Assembly: GCA_038496675.1 (NCBI GenBank)
Contig: CM076662.1
Coordinates: 20,694,230 to 20,758,229 of the forward strand
Length of the DNA: 64,000 nt
Reading direction: 5' to 3'
Origin: Rachycentron canadum
Taxonomy: Eukaryota; Chordata; Actinopteri; Carangiformes; Rachycentridae
Below the pieces are notes generated by a model. The model ran no database searches. It was not told the origin of the DNA and saw nothing but the letters and a program-made list of their open reading frames with translations. Below are positions 32,670 through 44,239 of this stretch, one piece after another; positions within the stretch are counted from its first letter, which is position 1, and every line of letters begins with the position of its first letter. Both the position numbers and the translations under genes were made by a program.

Positions 32670-35420
32670 ACATTCCCTGTGAAAATCATCCAAAGTTTGC
32701 TGTGAGGGTGGAAGTGAAGGGAAAAGGAGAGAAGCACAGATGGTTGAATAAGTAAAACTGAGTGTGTCGTAACTTCGGTTACAGTTTCACTCATGTTTTG
32801 AAATATTTGTTTAAAAAAAAAAATTAAAAAAAAAGCCTGAACCTGCTTTATTTTACTTTATCTTACTAATGCAGTGAAAGGACTAAATGGACCACAACCT
32901 TGTCAATCTGACTGCCAAGGTACACACTTTGTAAAAGGCTGAAAAGACGTAGTTCTCAAAATCTTCAAGGGATTTATCAGCAATGTGGGAGGCAGGCGAA
33001 GAGTCCACTCCGAAAGACGCCTTTGTAAGAAGAGATGCATGGAAATGCAATTGAAAATATTCAAATCAAAAAGGCAAAAAAATGTGAAAAAAAAAAAAAA
33101 ACACATCCGTGAAGGCACTCTGAGCTGGAGCTACTCACATACAGGATTCAGCTCCATATATGAAGTGTGCGAGTCCATTTTTAGACCGTATGCGTTGGGA
33201 GGCTGTGCGTGGCCACGACATCCTGAATAGGAATTGTTTACAGGAGCTCTGCAGAGCTGATCTGACGCCACTGTGTTGGAAAGAAACGACCGCAACAACA
33301 GCAACAAACTCTTAAGATTTGTAAAGCACTAAACAGCTAAGAAGTCCTGCCAAGCTCACAGAAGCTTTAAGATACTTTGTCTCCCGTGGATGTGTTTGAC
33401 GCAGATGTCACTACAGGAAACTTATCACGCCAGCCGAATTACAAAGTCTCCACTTGGCCTGTTAAAAGCTGTGTTTGTGCGTTGAACCACTGAGACGTGA
33501 GGTGCATCCCGGCTGAGGAGGCCACTAACCACAGCACTGTTCAGTCATTTTCACCCTCAGTGGCCAATAATCACGCCCCGATAAACACTGGCTGAACTGG
33601 GAATCAGATACATTACATGACAGCAGAAGAAGAACAAGAAGAGGAAACCAAGCAAAGTTTAGACCATCCACAACAGCATCAACGATGTCATGATAGTTTT
33701 CTCCACTGCAGTGTGTTAGGGGTAGTGGAGTTGTGGAGCGATGTGATAGATCAACAACACTGTAGGTTTCAAGTTCTACCCGTGAGTTTTCATAAGCACA
33801 GCACGGTTGAGTTACTTTCTTGCGGTTTCTGGACATTGTGTTGTATCTTTGACTTGTCACCTCTGTGCTACAGTTGCCTCTTTTTCGTATCGATGGTTTA
33901 ATAGTTCCTGTTTTATGTCCATCCAAGCCTCAGAAGTGCAGGGACACGAAGCCAACGCAGATGTGACGAAAGCTGCATTTTCTTAAAAGGTCACTAGACT
34001 GGCTACAACTGTGAATCAGTCCCAATAGACTTACAGCATAAATGAACATATTTATAGCTTGGTACAAAACAAGGTTTGCGTCTCTTAAGCTTATAACCTT
34101 GACAACTGTATGGAGGACAAATTATTATATTACTCATCCGTTTACATTTTATTAAGGCTTAATGTTGTGAGAAATCGAGGGTGTGGCTGCTTTGAGTGAC
34201 AGTCTGCAAGTTGTCACCTTGTTAGCCCAGCTGTGCTAACAATGCTAACAGGACCATATGCTTGCCACAGTTATTAAACCGGCATGCACCGGGTGCTTGG
34301 CTCCACACACGACCCACCCTCACAACCCATTTTTTTGGACTAGCTGGGAGTTAAGGGCGGAGTCAACCACTGCCAAGATGACAACGGCGAAGCAGCTACG
34401 TCCATCTTTATAAACAGTCTGTGACAGAAAATGAACAGGGCTTTGATTTCATGGTCCCATGGCTTCACAAAATAACTCCAGATATTAACGAGATGAAACT
34501 TCATCAGTTTATAAGTGTTTTTACAAAGTTTCTGGGTGAAAAATAAAGAGATGCACAAAAACAACAAGGAGATTAAATTTACATTTATTTCATTTGGCAG
34601 ATGTTTTTGTCCAAAGCAACACACAAATGAGTCACAATCCAAGCCACAGTAGATCAAGAGAGTAAGTGCCCCAACACCCACTTTCATGACCCACCTGATA
34701 CGAGTTTCACCAGGTTGCGGGTGTATGTTGTAAGGCATTAATACACAGCAAGAGAGAGATTAGTATAGATGTGCAGTGTGAGGAAAATTACAAAATCAAG
34801 ACTAAATTAAATGGAAGCCATTAACAAAGCAACAAAGTCTGAATGATGTCCAGTGTGTGCTCAAAAGCTAAACAGGGATGCAACATAACAGCAATTCACA
34901 AGCAGTGTTTTTTTTTTTTTAGTGGGTCCTGTTTAGTATTCTGGGTTAGCAGTGGAATGAAATCCTCAGTGCCTTGTCCTTACCCTAACTCAGCTTCGCT
35001 GGAAGTTTCATCATGTAACCATTAAGCTCTGCAGCTCCTCGCAAACTCCCAGCATTCAACAGGGATGTAAAACACCAGAGGCAGAGCGAGTCTGGGTCAC
35101 TGAGTCTCTTTTTGAGTACCACACGGTTACTCTAAGCATGACTAAATCCCTACCAGAGAAATACCAACACTGACTCCCTTTGGCCCGTCTTTTGCTGGAG
35201 CAATTCCCCAAAGCCGAACGCTCCTCACCGTGGGCTTCAGACATGTGTAATTAGGTATAAAATACAGCTGTGTGGAGGGTGGGGTGGACCACGGGCCACC
35301 GTAACACAGAGGGGAGCCGAGGCTTGAGGGCCGTAGAGCCTTGAGCTGCCAGTGCACAGAGACAATTAGGTCCAAATGAAAAATTGATTTCCACTCATAC
35401 TGAATGGATGTTAAAACAAA
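32670..35420. other. Non-coding stretch, no gene seen
   Basis: Apart from the repeat at 34330-34440 I see only A/T tracts and chance frames, including a minus-strand 133-codon frame at 33525-33926 with no splice signals. Confidence 0.5.
34330..34440 (+). repeat. Teleost repeat fragment ('ACGTCCATCTTTATAAACAGTCTGTG')
   Basis: GGGCGGAGTCAACCACTGCC followed by CTACGTCCATCTTTATAAAC resembles a fish repeat whose end reads 'CGTCCATCTTTATATACAGTCTATGG'. The same end is seen at 54690-54785 and, shorter, at 48195-48225. Confidence 0.5.
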
Positions 35421-35423
35421 GCA

Positions 35424-35700
35424 CGTAATAAATACCGTCTGGTGACAGGCGGGAGTGCCGGCCACAGCAGACGAAGCCCCTTGTTAGCCTCGGCAGCGCC
35501 AGCGTATCGATTGCTCGCGGTGACAAAGGCGACTCTAAACGGGGCTGAGAAGATATATAATTCAATAAACATATCAGAGGGCCTCAGATTGTACGTGGCA
35601 ACATGGGCATATGGGTGCCAACTTTAATATGTTCCCGCCGGACGGGCTGCTGGTAGCCCGCCGACGACTGAAGGAACGAACATGGATCAAAATATTGAGT
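35424..35700. promoter_or_regulatory. CpG-rich candidate regulatory element
   Basis: About 21 CpG in roughly 270 bases by my count, with a forkhead-like TCAATAAACATATC. The TGGCA and TGCCA half-sites around 35600-35621 are spaced too far apart for one NFI site but sit in inverted orientation. No repeat and no long open frame. A GC-rich promoter without visible exon, or a distal element, both fit. Confidence 0.3.
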
Positions 35701-37129
35701 TATGCAGCAAGGTCGAGCTGTGCTGTTGGAAGCAGGATGACATATATGAAGTTGCGTTGTGACTCGCGGAGCAGTCACTGCAGTGTAGATGCACTTACTC
35801 TTACCGGCCGCTCAACATTAGAAGTCAGCAACTGAGTCACAGAGAAAATTTAGAAACCTTAAATAAGCTTAAAGGTTGGAAAGTTTGCTCTATATTCTCT
35901 AATCAGATATTTTGTCTATGTCTAAAACTTCAAAGACCCATAAACTGACACAGATTAGACCACAGGCCCCCATTAGATAAGATTTTGTTCCTCATCTAGT
36001 AAGTAAATGTGGTCGAAACAGTCACACATTCTGTTACTGTGAAAACAAATTATTCCCCTTTTTGTACACCCAGAAACCCCTCAAAGACCCCTGGGGGTTC
36101 AATTTGAGAACCGCTGCCCACACAGCCCTTGGCTGTGTCCGAAAATCACTATGTAGTGAGCTCATCAGTAACAAAGAAAAACGCTCTTTGGACAAGTTTC
36201 ATAATTTTCTCTGCACTTTCACTATTAGTGCAATGCTGCAGTGATGGTCTGTGTTGGTTGGTTAGTTAGCGCTTCTTTTCCTGATGCATTGTTGGATACT
36301 ATGAGTCCACTGTATAGGATATAACAATTTTGACTATATATTTACACAATACTAGAAAATGGCAAACTCTCTTTAAGAGCGAGTGACTGATTTTGGACAA
36401 AGCCTCACTAAAGTATTTTATACATTAAATTTAAATACGTTTGTTGTTTTCTGTATTATTTTATGGAAACACAATAATATAATATTATATAATATAATAT
36501 ATGAATATAGCTTAGCTTATTTGGAGTCTCTAGACTTTTATAGTGTGTTAAAATTGTGTGGTTTCAAACCCAGTCTTGCACAACTTTGCAATAAACAACT
36601 GACCCCCTAAGTTGTTTTTAAAGAGGATAAAGGGCTGATTTATTTTTCAAACTCGTTCACATTTCCACGTATTTTTTATCTTTTGTACAATTACTTTGAG
36701 GCCTCCCTAGAAATGACATTACTATTGTTTAATTCTGCAGCACATATTTATGTACAATACAAGCCAGTGGGCTTTTTTTTTTTTTTTTCACAGCAAACTT
36801 TTTTACTTGTTATAACAGGAAAAAAAAAACAAAAAAAAAAACAGGTGTTACTGATAATATTGAGTGTGACAGTAAACCAGGGCAGCGAGACGACCTGCAC
36901 AATACCAGGACCCTGAAATTAGAGCGGGTAAATGGAATTCAGCTGCCATTCATTTCATTATTTCCACCTGACACCTGCTTTTCTAATGGTGACCTGTGAA
37001 AATGTGCTCCCTGAAAAAAGAAAAAAAAAAAAAAGGACCCATACACATAACGCGGTTTGACCGTTAACCCCCACCACCCCACCGCCACCGCCACCACCCA
37101 CCACCCACCGCCCCCTTCACAGGTGTTGT

Positions 37130-37330
37130 CAGTTATTCTGGTTGATTAGCCGTCCGCTCAGGTAGAAGGTGGGAGGAGCTGCGCTGGGGTTGGCCTGAGG
37201 TCACCGCGTGGAGACGACAGGAGCCCAATCATGCAAAATAAGTGAGAGCACATGTGCAGGAGCGGGAATCGGCGCTGGCTTTTTAAACCCCGAGCCGCTG
37301 AAGTTACCATGTGAGCATTGAAGAAGCCGG
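37130..37330 (+). promoter_or_regulatory. Promoter-like segment with TATA-type motif
   Basis: A GC-richer segment holds an octamer-like ATCATGCAAAATAAG, an E-box CACATGTG, and CTTTTTAAACCCC at 37279-37291, which could act as a TATA element. A start site about 30 bases on would lie near 37315, followed by TGAGCATTGAAGAAGCCGG. No convincing first coding exon follows: poly(T) begins at 37355. Inference only. Confidence 0.2.
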
Positions 37331-37799
37331 TTGAAAGCGATGGTTCTGAGACGTTTTTTTTTTTTTTTGTTTTTTTTTTACAGATTTACAGGGCTTTCCA
37401 ATGCGAGAGCTTAGCTTTTCCTGTGCGCTCTACACTACAATCAATCTATTTTTGCTTTTGCTTGAAAATTCACACAAAAAAAAAAAAAAAAAAACACTCC
37501 TCCACCCTTGGAAGGATTCATTCTTACTAGTAAAGGCAGAATCAGCAGGGGGAGTCGGTAATGGCCAATTATATCGGATCATTTCATCTTCTTTAAAAGA
37601 AACAGTTGCTCTTCCAGTTTTGATTGTGGATTCAACATCCAATGGGGAAAGGGATAACCAAGAAAAGGGGAGAGGGAGCAGTGCAAGAAATGAAGATGGG
37701 GGGGAAATGACATAATTCAATATGCATCATGTTCCAAATGTCTTTTTTTTTTTTTATTATCAGTATCGGTGCACCGTCTTGTGCAGTCACTGACTGCCC

Positions 37800-38095
37800 A
37801 GATTAGAGACACCTGACTCACGGTATGTTGGGACGGGATAAAGACTGTGCACAGTGTTAGATGTCACCTCACCGCTTCCAGATAATATGCTACGCCTCAT
37901 CGTATTCACTGGGAGTTGACGCATTTTTAATAAAACACAGTTGTATTAGTGCATCTGGGAGGAATGTGGGCGCAGTCGTCCCGACGATGATCTCAAATCC
38001 AAACTCCCTGAAGGATGACTGTGACTCCGCTTGGCAAGTCAACAAAACTCTTCCCGCCCGTTTACACCTAATATTCTTTGCTGTTGGATATTTCC
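37800..38095 (+). repeat. Dispersed repeat pair, copy A
   Basis: Aligns by eye with copy B at 40276-40590 in direct orientation: shared strings include AGATTAGAGACACCTGA, GTATGTTGGG, AGGAATGTGGGCGCAGTCGT versus AAGAATGTGGGTGCAGTCGT, ACAAAACTCTTCCC and TTTGCTGTTGGA. Short frames open in both copies decode to similar peptides (NVGAVV...KTLP), but both contain stops and poly(F) and look non-coding. I do not recognise the family. Confidence 0.7.
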
Positions 38096-38429
38096 CTAAT
38101 TCAAAACTGTCTCTGTGAATAGGTATAGCTGTAAAGAAGAAGAAGAAAATTAGGTCAATGTGAAGTAAAAGCTGTTTTTTTTTTTTTTTTTGTTTGTTTT
38201 TTTTTATCAGCTGGCATTTCTCTGTTTTTAAATTTCTCACATCAAAAAGCTCTTGTCTTTTGTGTCGTCGCAGTGTAAATTGAAGAGGGTCTTCTTTTAA
38301 GAATCTGTCCTCGGCTGAATCTGAGGAAGGATTTCTCCCTTGAAGCAGCGCAGAGAGTGTGATAGCATCACTAATCTTAGAGGGCTTTGTGTGCACTTAG
38401 TATAACTCAGTAAATCAAGAGTGAGCATG

Positions 38430-38645
38430 GATCTTCAAAAGAGACAGATGGAGAGAGAGAGAGAGAGAGGCAGGGAAACAGAGACAGATGGGAGGACAGA
38501 GACGGGGGGAAAAGGAAACAGGATGGACAGGCACAGAGTAAGTAAAGGACAGACAGGAAACAGAGCTGGTAAAGAGATGAAGGAGAGAGGCAATTAGACA
38601 ATGAGGAGGAAAACTACAGAGAGAGAGAGAGAGTGAGAGAAGTTC
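38430..38645 (+). repeat. Purine-rich GA tract region
   Basis: About 215 bases almost entirely A/G on the plus strand, with (GA)n cores at 38450-38468 and 38616-38630. Long homopurine tracts can form triplex DNA. The serine/leucine-rich frames on the other strand are composition artefacts. Confidence 0.75.
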
Positions 38646-38649
38646 AAAC

Positions 38650-40270
38650 CCCAATTACAAAACGGGCGACTGTTTCAAGAAGCCTTTGATTTGAATCTGA
38701 AGCAAAAGCATTTTAAAGCGCCTGTGTGAGATTCAGTGACAAACTTCAGAATTAAAAATACACTGAGGATAAATATGACAAATCCTGAAACATTTGTTTT
38801 CGAACTGTAACATTTTTCATGCAAATAGGCTGCAGTCAGTGTTTCATGGGGGAAAACATAACTAAATGACTGAGAACAATAAGTGAAGCGGATAAACAAT
38901 AGTGAGACAACAAAACAACGAGGAGATGAAGAATCATTTGTACAGATGAGATAAAAATCCCAAAAGTCTTAGCAGCGTCTCACCTCGTGGCAAACGGAAC
39001 AACAGAAATCTTTCATCTAATTAAATGTTTTTGTTTCTGTACTTGAATCTTGCTCCGCGGTGCAACTACAGACTTAATCGAGTTTGGCTTTTTTTAGGGG
39101 GAGACCCTTTCATCAGGCCCTTTGAGGGTCCGTCCATTTGTGTTTTCTGTATTTGTTTTGTTTGTTCATTTATTAATATCTGCAAAGCAAACAGCCCCAA
39201 CATCGCCTATTTTTAAATTAGTATTTGAGACGAGAAACAATGCAAAAGCAACTTTTTTTTTTTTTTTTTTTTCCCTCTTAAAAAGCTGCTTCAGAGCTAA
39301 AAAGGTGCCGCTGTTGTACCGACGTGCCGTCAGAGGCAGAAATGATCTCATTAGCTGATTTATATCTTATTGCCTTGAGCCAAAGAGACAAAACTTTTTT
39401 TTTTTTTTTTTTTTTTCTGACTGCTGCTACTGAAGCTGAGCGACAGAGGAAGCAAACGTCATGTTGCAATTTCAAATTTTTTTTTTTTTTAAAGGAAGCT
39501 GATTGAAAATGCGAGCGCTAACTCATGTCACCAGAATACGTTGGAATGACTACTAAACTAATTTGTGCAATTCTGGCACCCACAGGATCAAGTCCTGGAC
39601 CATAGCGGCACTAAAACCAAAACACACTACAATATCGTCATTACTGGTATTGTGCAATTTTAACGGACAAATCTCGTTTTCATGTCTAAACAATTTTTTT
39701 TTTTTTTTTTTTTTTCCTACAATTGATCATTATCAAACAACAAAACTGGTTTTGTGGTTTAGGTTTAAATAGCTCTATCAATGCTATGTAAGAAGCATAA
39801 CGTTAAACTGTCGACTTATTTCTGGGGAACAGGAACAGAAATTAGCATGTTTAGCTTGTTGGCTAGAAAGCTAAATACTTAGAAAAGCCTATGAAGAAGC
39901 CATTCAGCCTTTGAGACTTCAAAGTTTACTTACTTTACATTACTCCCAATGGAATCCAGAACACAATATTATTATGAATAAGCTCTTTAAGGATTTTCAT
40001 TTAAATAAGTGTCTTAAGTCCCTATCTCATCTATCGCTGAATGAAGTAACACAATATTGATTGAGCCAATGACCCACTAATGCAATTATATAAAAGCCTT
40101 GCAGTTTACAGTTTTATGAACTGGGTGTCTGGGATGAATCGCTCACAAAAAAAAATCACACTCAGAACACACTCAAATGTCTTTTTTTTTTTTTTTTTTT
40201 TTCACCAAAGGTCTTGCCATAAATAACTTCAACATCCAATGATAGTAAGAGTTACTCGCGGCTTAAGGAA
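38650..40270. other. Non-coding stretch, no gene seen
   Basis: AT-rich with many T tracts (39251-39272, 39394-39417, 39475-39490, 39692-39715, 40182-40202). The segment at 39780-39900 holds TTAGC-rich sequence typical of decayed teleost repeats. Confidence 0.5.
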
Positions 40271-40275
40271 AGAGC

Positions 40276-40590
40276 AGATTAGAGACACCTGATTTATAGT
40301 ATGTTGGGTCAGGATGACTGTGTACAGTGCAACACAGTAAATCAGGTCACCTAGCTCCAGATAAGATGTCGTGCCAGTGTATATACTTTGGGGGTTCACG
40401 TTTTTTTTTCTTCGCATATTGCACCAATGCACCTTGGAAGAATGTGGGTGCAGTCGTCTCGAGGATGACTCCAATTTCCCAGCTTGTTCATGACTTTGCA
40501 TGGCAACTCCACAAAACTCTTCCCACCTGCTTACTCCCAATATTCTCCTTCACTTGGCTTTCTCTCTATTCTTTGCTGTTGGACATTTCC
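40276..40590 (+). repeat. Dispersed repeat pair, copy B
   Basis: Second copy of the sequence at 37800-38095, about 2.5 kb downstream in the same orientation. It is about 20 bases longer, mainly from a T tract near 40400 and extra CTT-rich sequence near 40550. Confidence 0.7.
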
Positions 40591-41499
40591 AAATTTTTGA
40601 AACTCCAGGTTACTGTGCTTTCAGCTTGATTAAAATCTGTTGGTGTGAGTGTGGCATCATTTTTTTTTTTTGTTAATTACAAAGAGTAGAAAGAAAAGAA
40701 GTGGTCACTCAGAACTCCCCCAAAGGCTCCAGATGGTTAAGAGCCTGCAGCTGCGAGCTGGTGGGTGGGATTCAACATATGAATGAAGACACCTAGAGTG
40801 AAGACAATGCAGCGCGGAGAGGAAGAGGTTGGAATCGGGATGAAAGTCTCCTTTTCAACTCGAAGGCCTTGCAAAGATTTCTGACCATTTCCGTCACAGT
40901 CCATCATTTTTCATTATAGGTGGATGTCAGATAATTGTGCAGTGTAGCATGTGCCTTTTCAGCATATTCCATTAAATACATGACCTGAGCTTTAAATGGA
41001 GACTCCAAACTCGTGGAATATTTAATTCAATTTTGTCAGTAACTTTATCTTATTTTTATCATTTTAATATTCAGTGAAACAGTATCCAAGGTTACAAAAG
41101 TCTCTAAATATTAGTATTTATGTTTCCTTCTTGATTTGTGATCCAGATCCTAAAGTGATTGACTACCAGCCATTACGTCAAGATCACGTTCTACACAAAG
41201 CAGAGACTGTAACCGCCCATGTTATACAAGAGATTTAATGGGGAATTTCAAATGTATATAAAGATATTCATGAGTAGATTGACTCATTGTTACAATTGCT
41301 ATTCAACATTATTAAATACAGACACATTGCGATACCATAATTTAAACTTTCTTCCATTTTATCCACTTGTGTCGTATTAAAGTTTGTACATTTTGTTTCC
41401 ACAATTTTTCTATTTTGCACTTAGACTAAAATAAAAATTCAGACACTTCTACAGACACTTCTTCCACCATCTTTTCACTGCCCCCCACCCCCCCCCCCA

Positions 41500-41899
41500 N
41501 NNNNNNNNNNNNNNNNNNNNNNNNNNNNNNNNNNNNNNNNNNNNNNNNNNNNNNNNNNNNNNNNNNNNNNNNNNNNNNNNNNNNNNNNNNNNNNNNNNNN
41601 NNNNNNNNNNNNNNNNNNNNNNNNNNNNNNNNNNNNNNNNNNNNNNNNNNNNNNNNNNNNNNNNNNNNNNNNNNNNNNNNNNNNNNNNNNNNNNNNNNNN
41701 NNNNNNNNNNNNNNNNNNNNNNNNNNNNNNNNNNNNNNNNNNNNNNNNNNNNNNNNNNNNNNNNNNNNNNNNNNNNNNNNNNNNNNNNNNNNNNNNNNNN
41801 NNNNNNNNNNNNNNNNNNNNNNNNNNNNNNNNNNNNNNNNNNNNNNNNNNNNNNNNNNNNNNNNNNNNNNNNNNNNNNNNNNNNNNNNNNNNNNNNNNN
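41500..41899. other. Assembly gap (400 N)
   Basis: Unknown bases. Both edges are C-rich (a CCCCCCACC run on the left, CCCCCACCCCC on the right), again pointing to a failed GC homopolymer or G-quadruplex region. Confidence 0.99.
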
Positions 41900-42719
41900 C
41901 CCCCACCCCCTCTTTTTTTCCAATGACTTCTTCAGATTGTCACTTCTTCCACTGTCTGCATTTTTGTGGCAATTTTTTTTACCAGTTTAAGGCTTTGTCA
42001 GGTATGTTTTTGCCAAAATTGAGTTCAGCTTCAAAACATCTCTTCAGAAATTTACGAGGGTTGTGACATGTTTTTCTTAACTGCTGTAAAACTGTGGCTC
42101 CTCGGTGTTACTCATTTTGAGCTTCTCCACACCAAATTTTTTAGCTCTGCGGCAAGAAATGTTTATCCGCAATAAAACTGCAACCTTCCTACAAATGCCA
42201 CACATACATGGGTTTTTCTTTTTTTTTTTGTTTTTTTTTTTGTCATGTCATGCCACGACAAGTCCCACGACGAACCTGCATGACAGATCGGTCATTAATG
42301 AGCTGGGAGGGATGCAGGGGATGACGTTCCCAGCGCCAACGGAAGAAGCCAGAAATGCCCTTGGGGCTAAATGGCAGTGACGCTGAGTATAGGATAACAT
42401 GTTTGTTGCAGAGAATGACAGACATTGCTTCTACGCAACGTTCTTCACCTGCTCAGTGTCTTTTAGTTCCACTGTGGTGCCTTTTTGGATTTAAGGCAGA
42501 ATGTCACTTTTGGTCCCGGCATTTAATCCAATAAATTTAATTGCTACCCAGTGACAGTAATTTGAACCAAGATGTTGATAGCATGCTGGATCATCATGTT
42601 CTTGCCAAGAGGAAACTCCTGCATGTGGCAATATGAGTGAAACCCCATCCAGGTTGCATTCGCCCTTCTGCAAAGTGCCAGGAAATGATCAAACACGGTG
42701 CTCTTACCGCATGTGAACA

Positions 42720-42721
<2 letters not shown>

Positions 42722-42758
<37 letters not shown>
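42722..42758 (+). repeat. (CT)n microsatellite
   Basis: About 18 CT units, followed by CAG and then non-coding sequence. Confidence 0.95.
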
Positions 42759-42759
<1 letters not shown>

Positions 42760-42931
42760 AACTTAATTACAGTTAGGCTGCAGCGGCATCCTGGGAAAAA
42801 TGCCCCCGATATTTTTGTGGTCGTCTGCAACACGCAGAATGATTACAACACACAAGATGATTTCATCCCATTATAGCTGCAATGAGAGTGTGAATGTGTT
42901 TGAACTTGCTGTTTTGGCACCTACGGGAGCC

Positions 42932-42938
42932 AGTGTGT

Positions 42939-42969
<31 letters not shown>
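42932..42969 (+). repeat. (GT)n followed by a 17-base G run
   Basis: A GT array of about ten units turns directly into an uninterrupted G homopolymer at 42953-42969. Confidence 0.9.
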
Positions 42970-43594
42970 TATCTGATGTAGACCATGTGAGATTAAGCAG
43001 AATCTTAATCTTAAAAAGAATTTCTCAAGAATTACACTTTTGCTCAGAGATCATTTCATCTAAAGGAGAACTGAAATCACCAGAAGTGATGATGTTGTGG
43101 GAGGCTGTCACAGATGCCAACAGTGTAACAGCTGTGACGTATGTATGCTCTCGGGAAGTTAGCTCAGTGCCATTAAAGTCAGTCTAAGTAATTGCTGATA
43201 TTGGATGTGACCTAGGAAAAAGAGTGATGCTCCCGGGGCGATATTTGTACATGGTTCAATCCTGAGCCAGACATCAATTGCAAACAGTTCTGCTGTGCAT
43301 CTTGACTGAGCACCCTTAAACTGCATGTACCCACACACACTCCCACAGCACACTGACAGGAAGGGCAGACAATGTGTGGTTGTTAGTTCTTGTCAAAACT
43401 GCTCATAAATGCAGACAGATGAGCGCGTGTGTGTGTGCGCTCATTTAATTTGCGCGGATCAAGAGGAATGGATTGCGGGGATAACAACTCTGGAGAAAAG
43501 ATTAATCTCAAAGGCTGAATATCAAGTAAGGAGTGATCACCGTTTTTTGATTTGAGATCTTTTAATGCTTCTTTTTCTTTCTAGATTTTTTTAT

Positions 43595-43807
43595 TTATTT
43601 ATTTATTTTAATGATTTTATCTTTCAAAAAGGTGCCATATTCGTGAATTGTCAAATTCCACCCGTAGTCGATGGTCCATTTCCAAACCTGACTAGACTTT
43701 TTGCGTTCACATCTTTCGGCAAAGAGAAGTCGTGGGACTAAGACTGGCACCATCACCCTGTGAGATCTTTCCTCAATCTGCTCACATAAATAAGAACCAA
43801 TCGACAT
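43595..43807 (-). CDS. Possible downstream exon of a small unidentified gene
   Basis: A minus-strand frame of 70 codons starts at ATG 43807 and ends at TAA 43595. It sits directly before an AATAAATAAATAAATAAA run that could serve as poly(A) signal. The peptide has a basic patch (RLLFAERCERKKSSQVW) and then an aromatic C-terminus (WKWTIDYGWNLTIHEYG). No domain is recognised. It lies 21 bases beyond the splice donor at 43828 of the frame described next. A direct intron to GTGAGCAG would be only about 50 bases, short for a vertebrate. An acceptor at AAGTCTAGTCAG would leave a normal-sized intron of about 130 bases and a very short last exon. It may be one transcript, an unspliced reading, or chance. 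Confidence 0.25.
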   Translation of the reverse strand: MSIGSYLCEQIEERSHRVMVPVLVPRLLFAERCERKKSSQVWKWTIDYGWNLTIHEYGTFLKDKIIKINK

Positions 43808-43828
43808 GATAACGGTAAGCTAACTTAC

Positions 43829-44049
43829 CCTTGCAACCATTCATGTTGATAGAAAACGAAATTGATGAGGCGGAGACGTCTGTCCCTGGATAGGGCAGAA
43901 CAGCAGCTCGTACCACGGCTTCTTCTCCAACTGAAAATATCGCATATATAAAAACTGTTCGAGCAAATTAACCCACCTTCCCTACAGGAAACTGCTAACG
44001 CGAACAGATACGACACTAAAGTTTCGCTGGGCTCGATTGGGGCTTTCAT
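43829..44049 (-). CDS. Candidate first exon of a small unidentified gene
   Basis: A minus-strand frame starts at ATG 44049 (first residues MKAPIEPSETLVSYLFALAV) and stays open through AAGG|GTAAGT, a near-perfect splice donor (GT at 43828-43827). The start context is ACTAATGA, weak for Kozak. The upstream 90 bases are CpG-containing (CATGTACGCCGCGCTC-like on this strand), and an X-box-like palindrome sits at 44128-44141. An alternative overlapping frame of 34 codons starts at ATG 43945 (MRYFQLEKKPWYELL) and also has a protein-like composition. I cannot tell which, if either, is translated. The N-terminus is hydrophobic at residues 11-21, but the cysteines and charges that follow do not make a clear signal peptide. 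No homologue is recognised. Confidence 0.28.
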
Positions 44050-44127
44050 TAGTAGTTAAACTTCACGAGGTGTCGTCGTCCGACCTAAACAACTCAGGCT
44101 GCACTGAGCGCGGCGTACATAGCTTTT

Positions 44128-44141
44128 GTCACCATGGTTAC
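44128..44141 (-). promoter_or_regulatory. X-box-like (RFX) motif
   Basis: GTCACCATGGTTAC is an imperfect palindrome matching the RFX X-box consensus (RYYNYY, 1-3 spacer, RRNRAC) with one mismatch in either orientation. RFX factors drive many cilia genes. It lies about 80 bases upstream of the ATG of the minus-strand candidate. One chance match per several tens of kilobases is expected. Confidence 0.3.
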
Positions 44142-44144
44142 TAT

Positions 44145-44235
44145 AATAACGGTCATGGCTTGGTCAGGTTGAAGCACAAAAACTAGGTTTGGGAGAAGAT
44201 GGTGATTTGGGTTAAAATAAGTCCTTCCTCAACAT
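44145..44235 (+). repeat. Teleost repeat fragment ('GGTTTGGGTTAAAATAAGT' type)
   Basis: GAAGCACAAAAACTAGGTTT followed by ATTTGGGTTAAAATAAGTCC and AACATTATGTGACC resembles a common percomorph repeat ('CAACAAAACTACTTGGTTAGG...GTTTGGGTTAAAATAAGT'). Its closeness to the candidate promoter at 44.1 kb weakens that promoter call slightly. Confidence 0.55.
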
Positions 44236-44239
44236 TATG

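Larger units (their letters stand above)
40600..43580. other. Non-coding stretch, no gene seen
   Basis: Apart from the gap and microsatellites listed separately I see AT-rich sequence and chance frames. The plus-strand segment at 42240-42380 (GACAGATCGGTCATTAATGA onward) is complex and could be regulatory. Confidence 0.5.

Noticed and set aside
37279..37291. TATA box of a definite gene
   Set aside because: TTTTTAAA is common in AT-rich DNA and no first exon follows; kept only as a weak promoter-like segment.
37890..38396. 168-codon minus-strand frame
   Set aside because: Runs through the dispersed repeat at 37800-38095 and a poly(A/T) tract; composition artefact.
41426..41923. Frames crossing the N gap at 41500-41899
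   Set aside because: Same reason: the frame is open only because of N.
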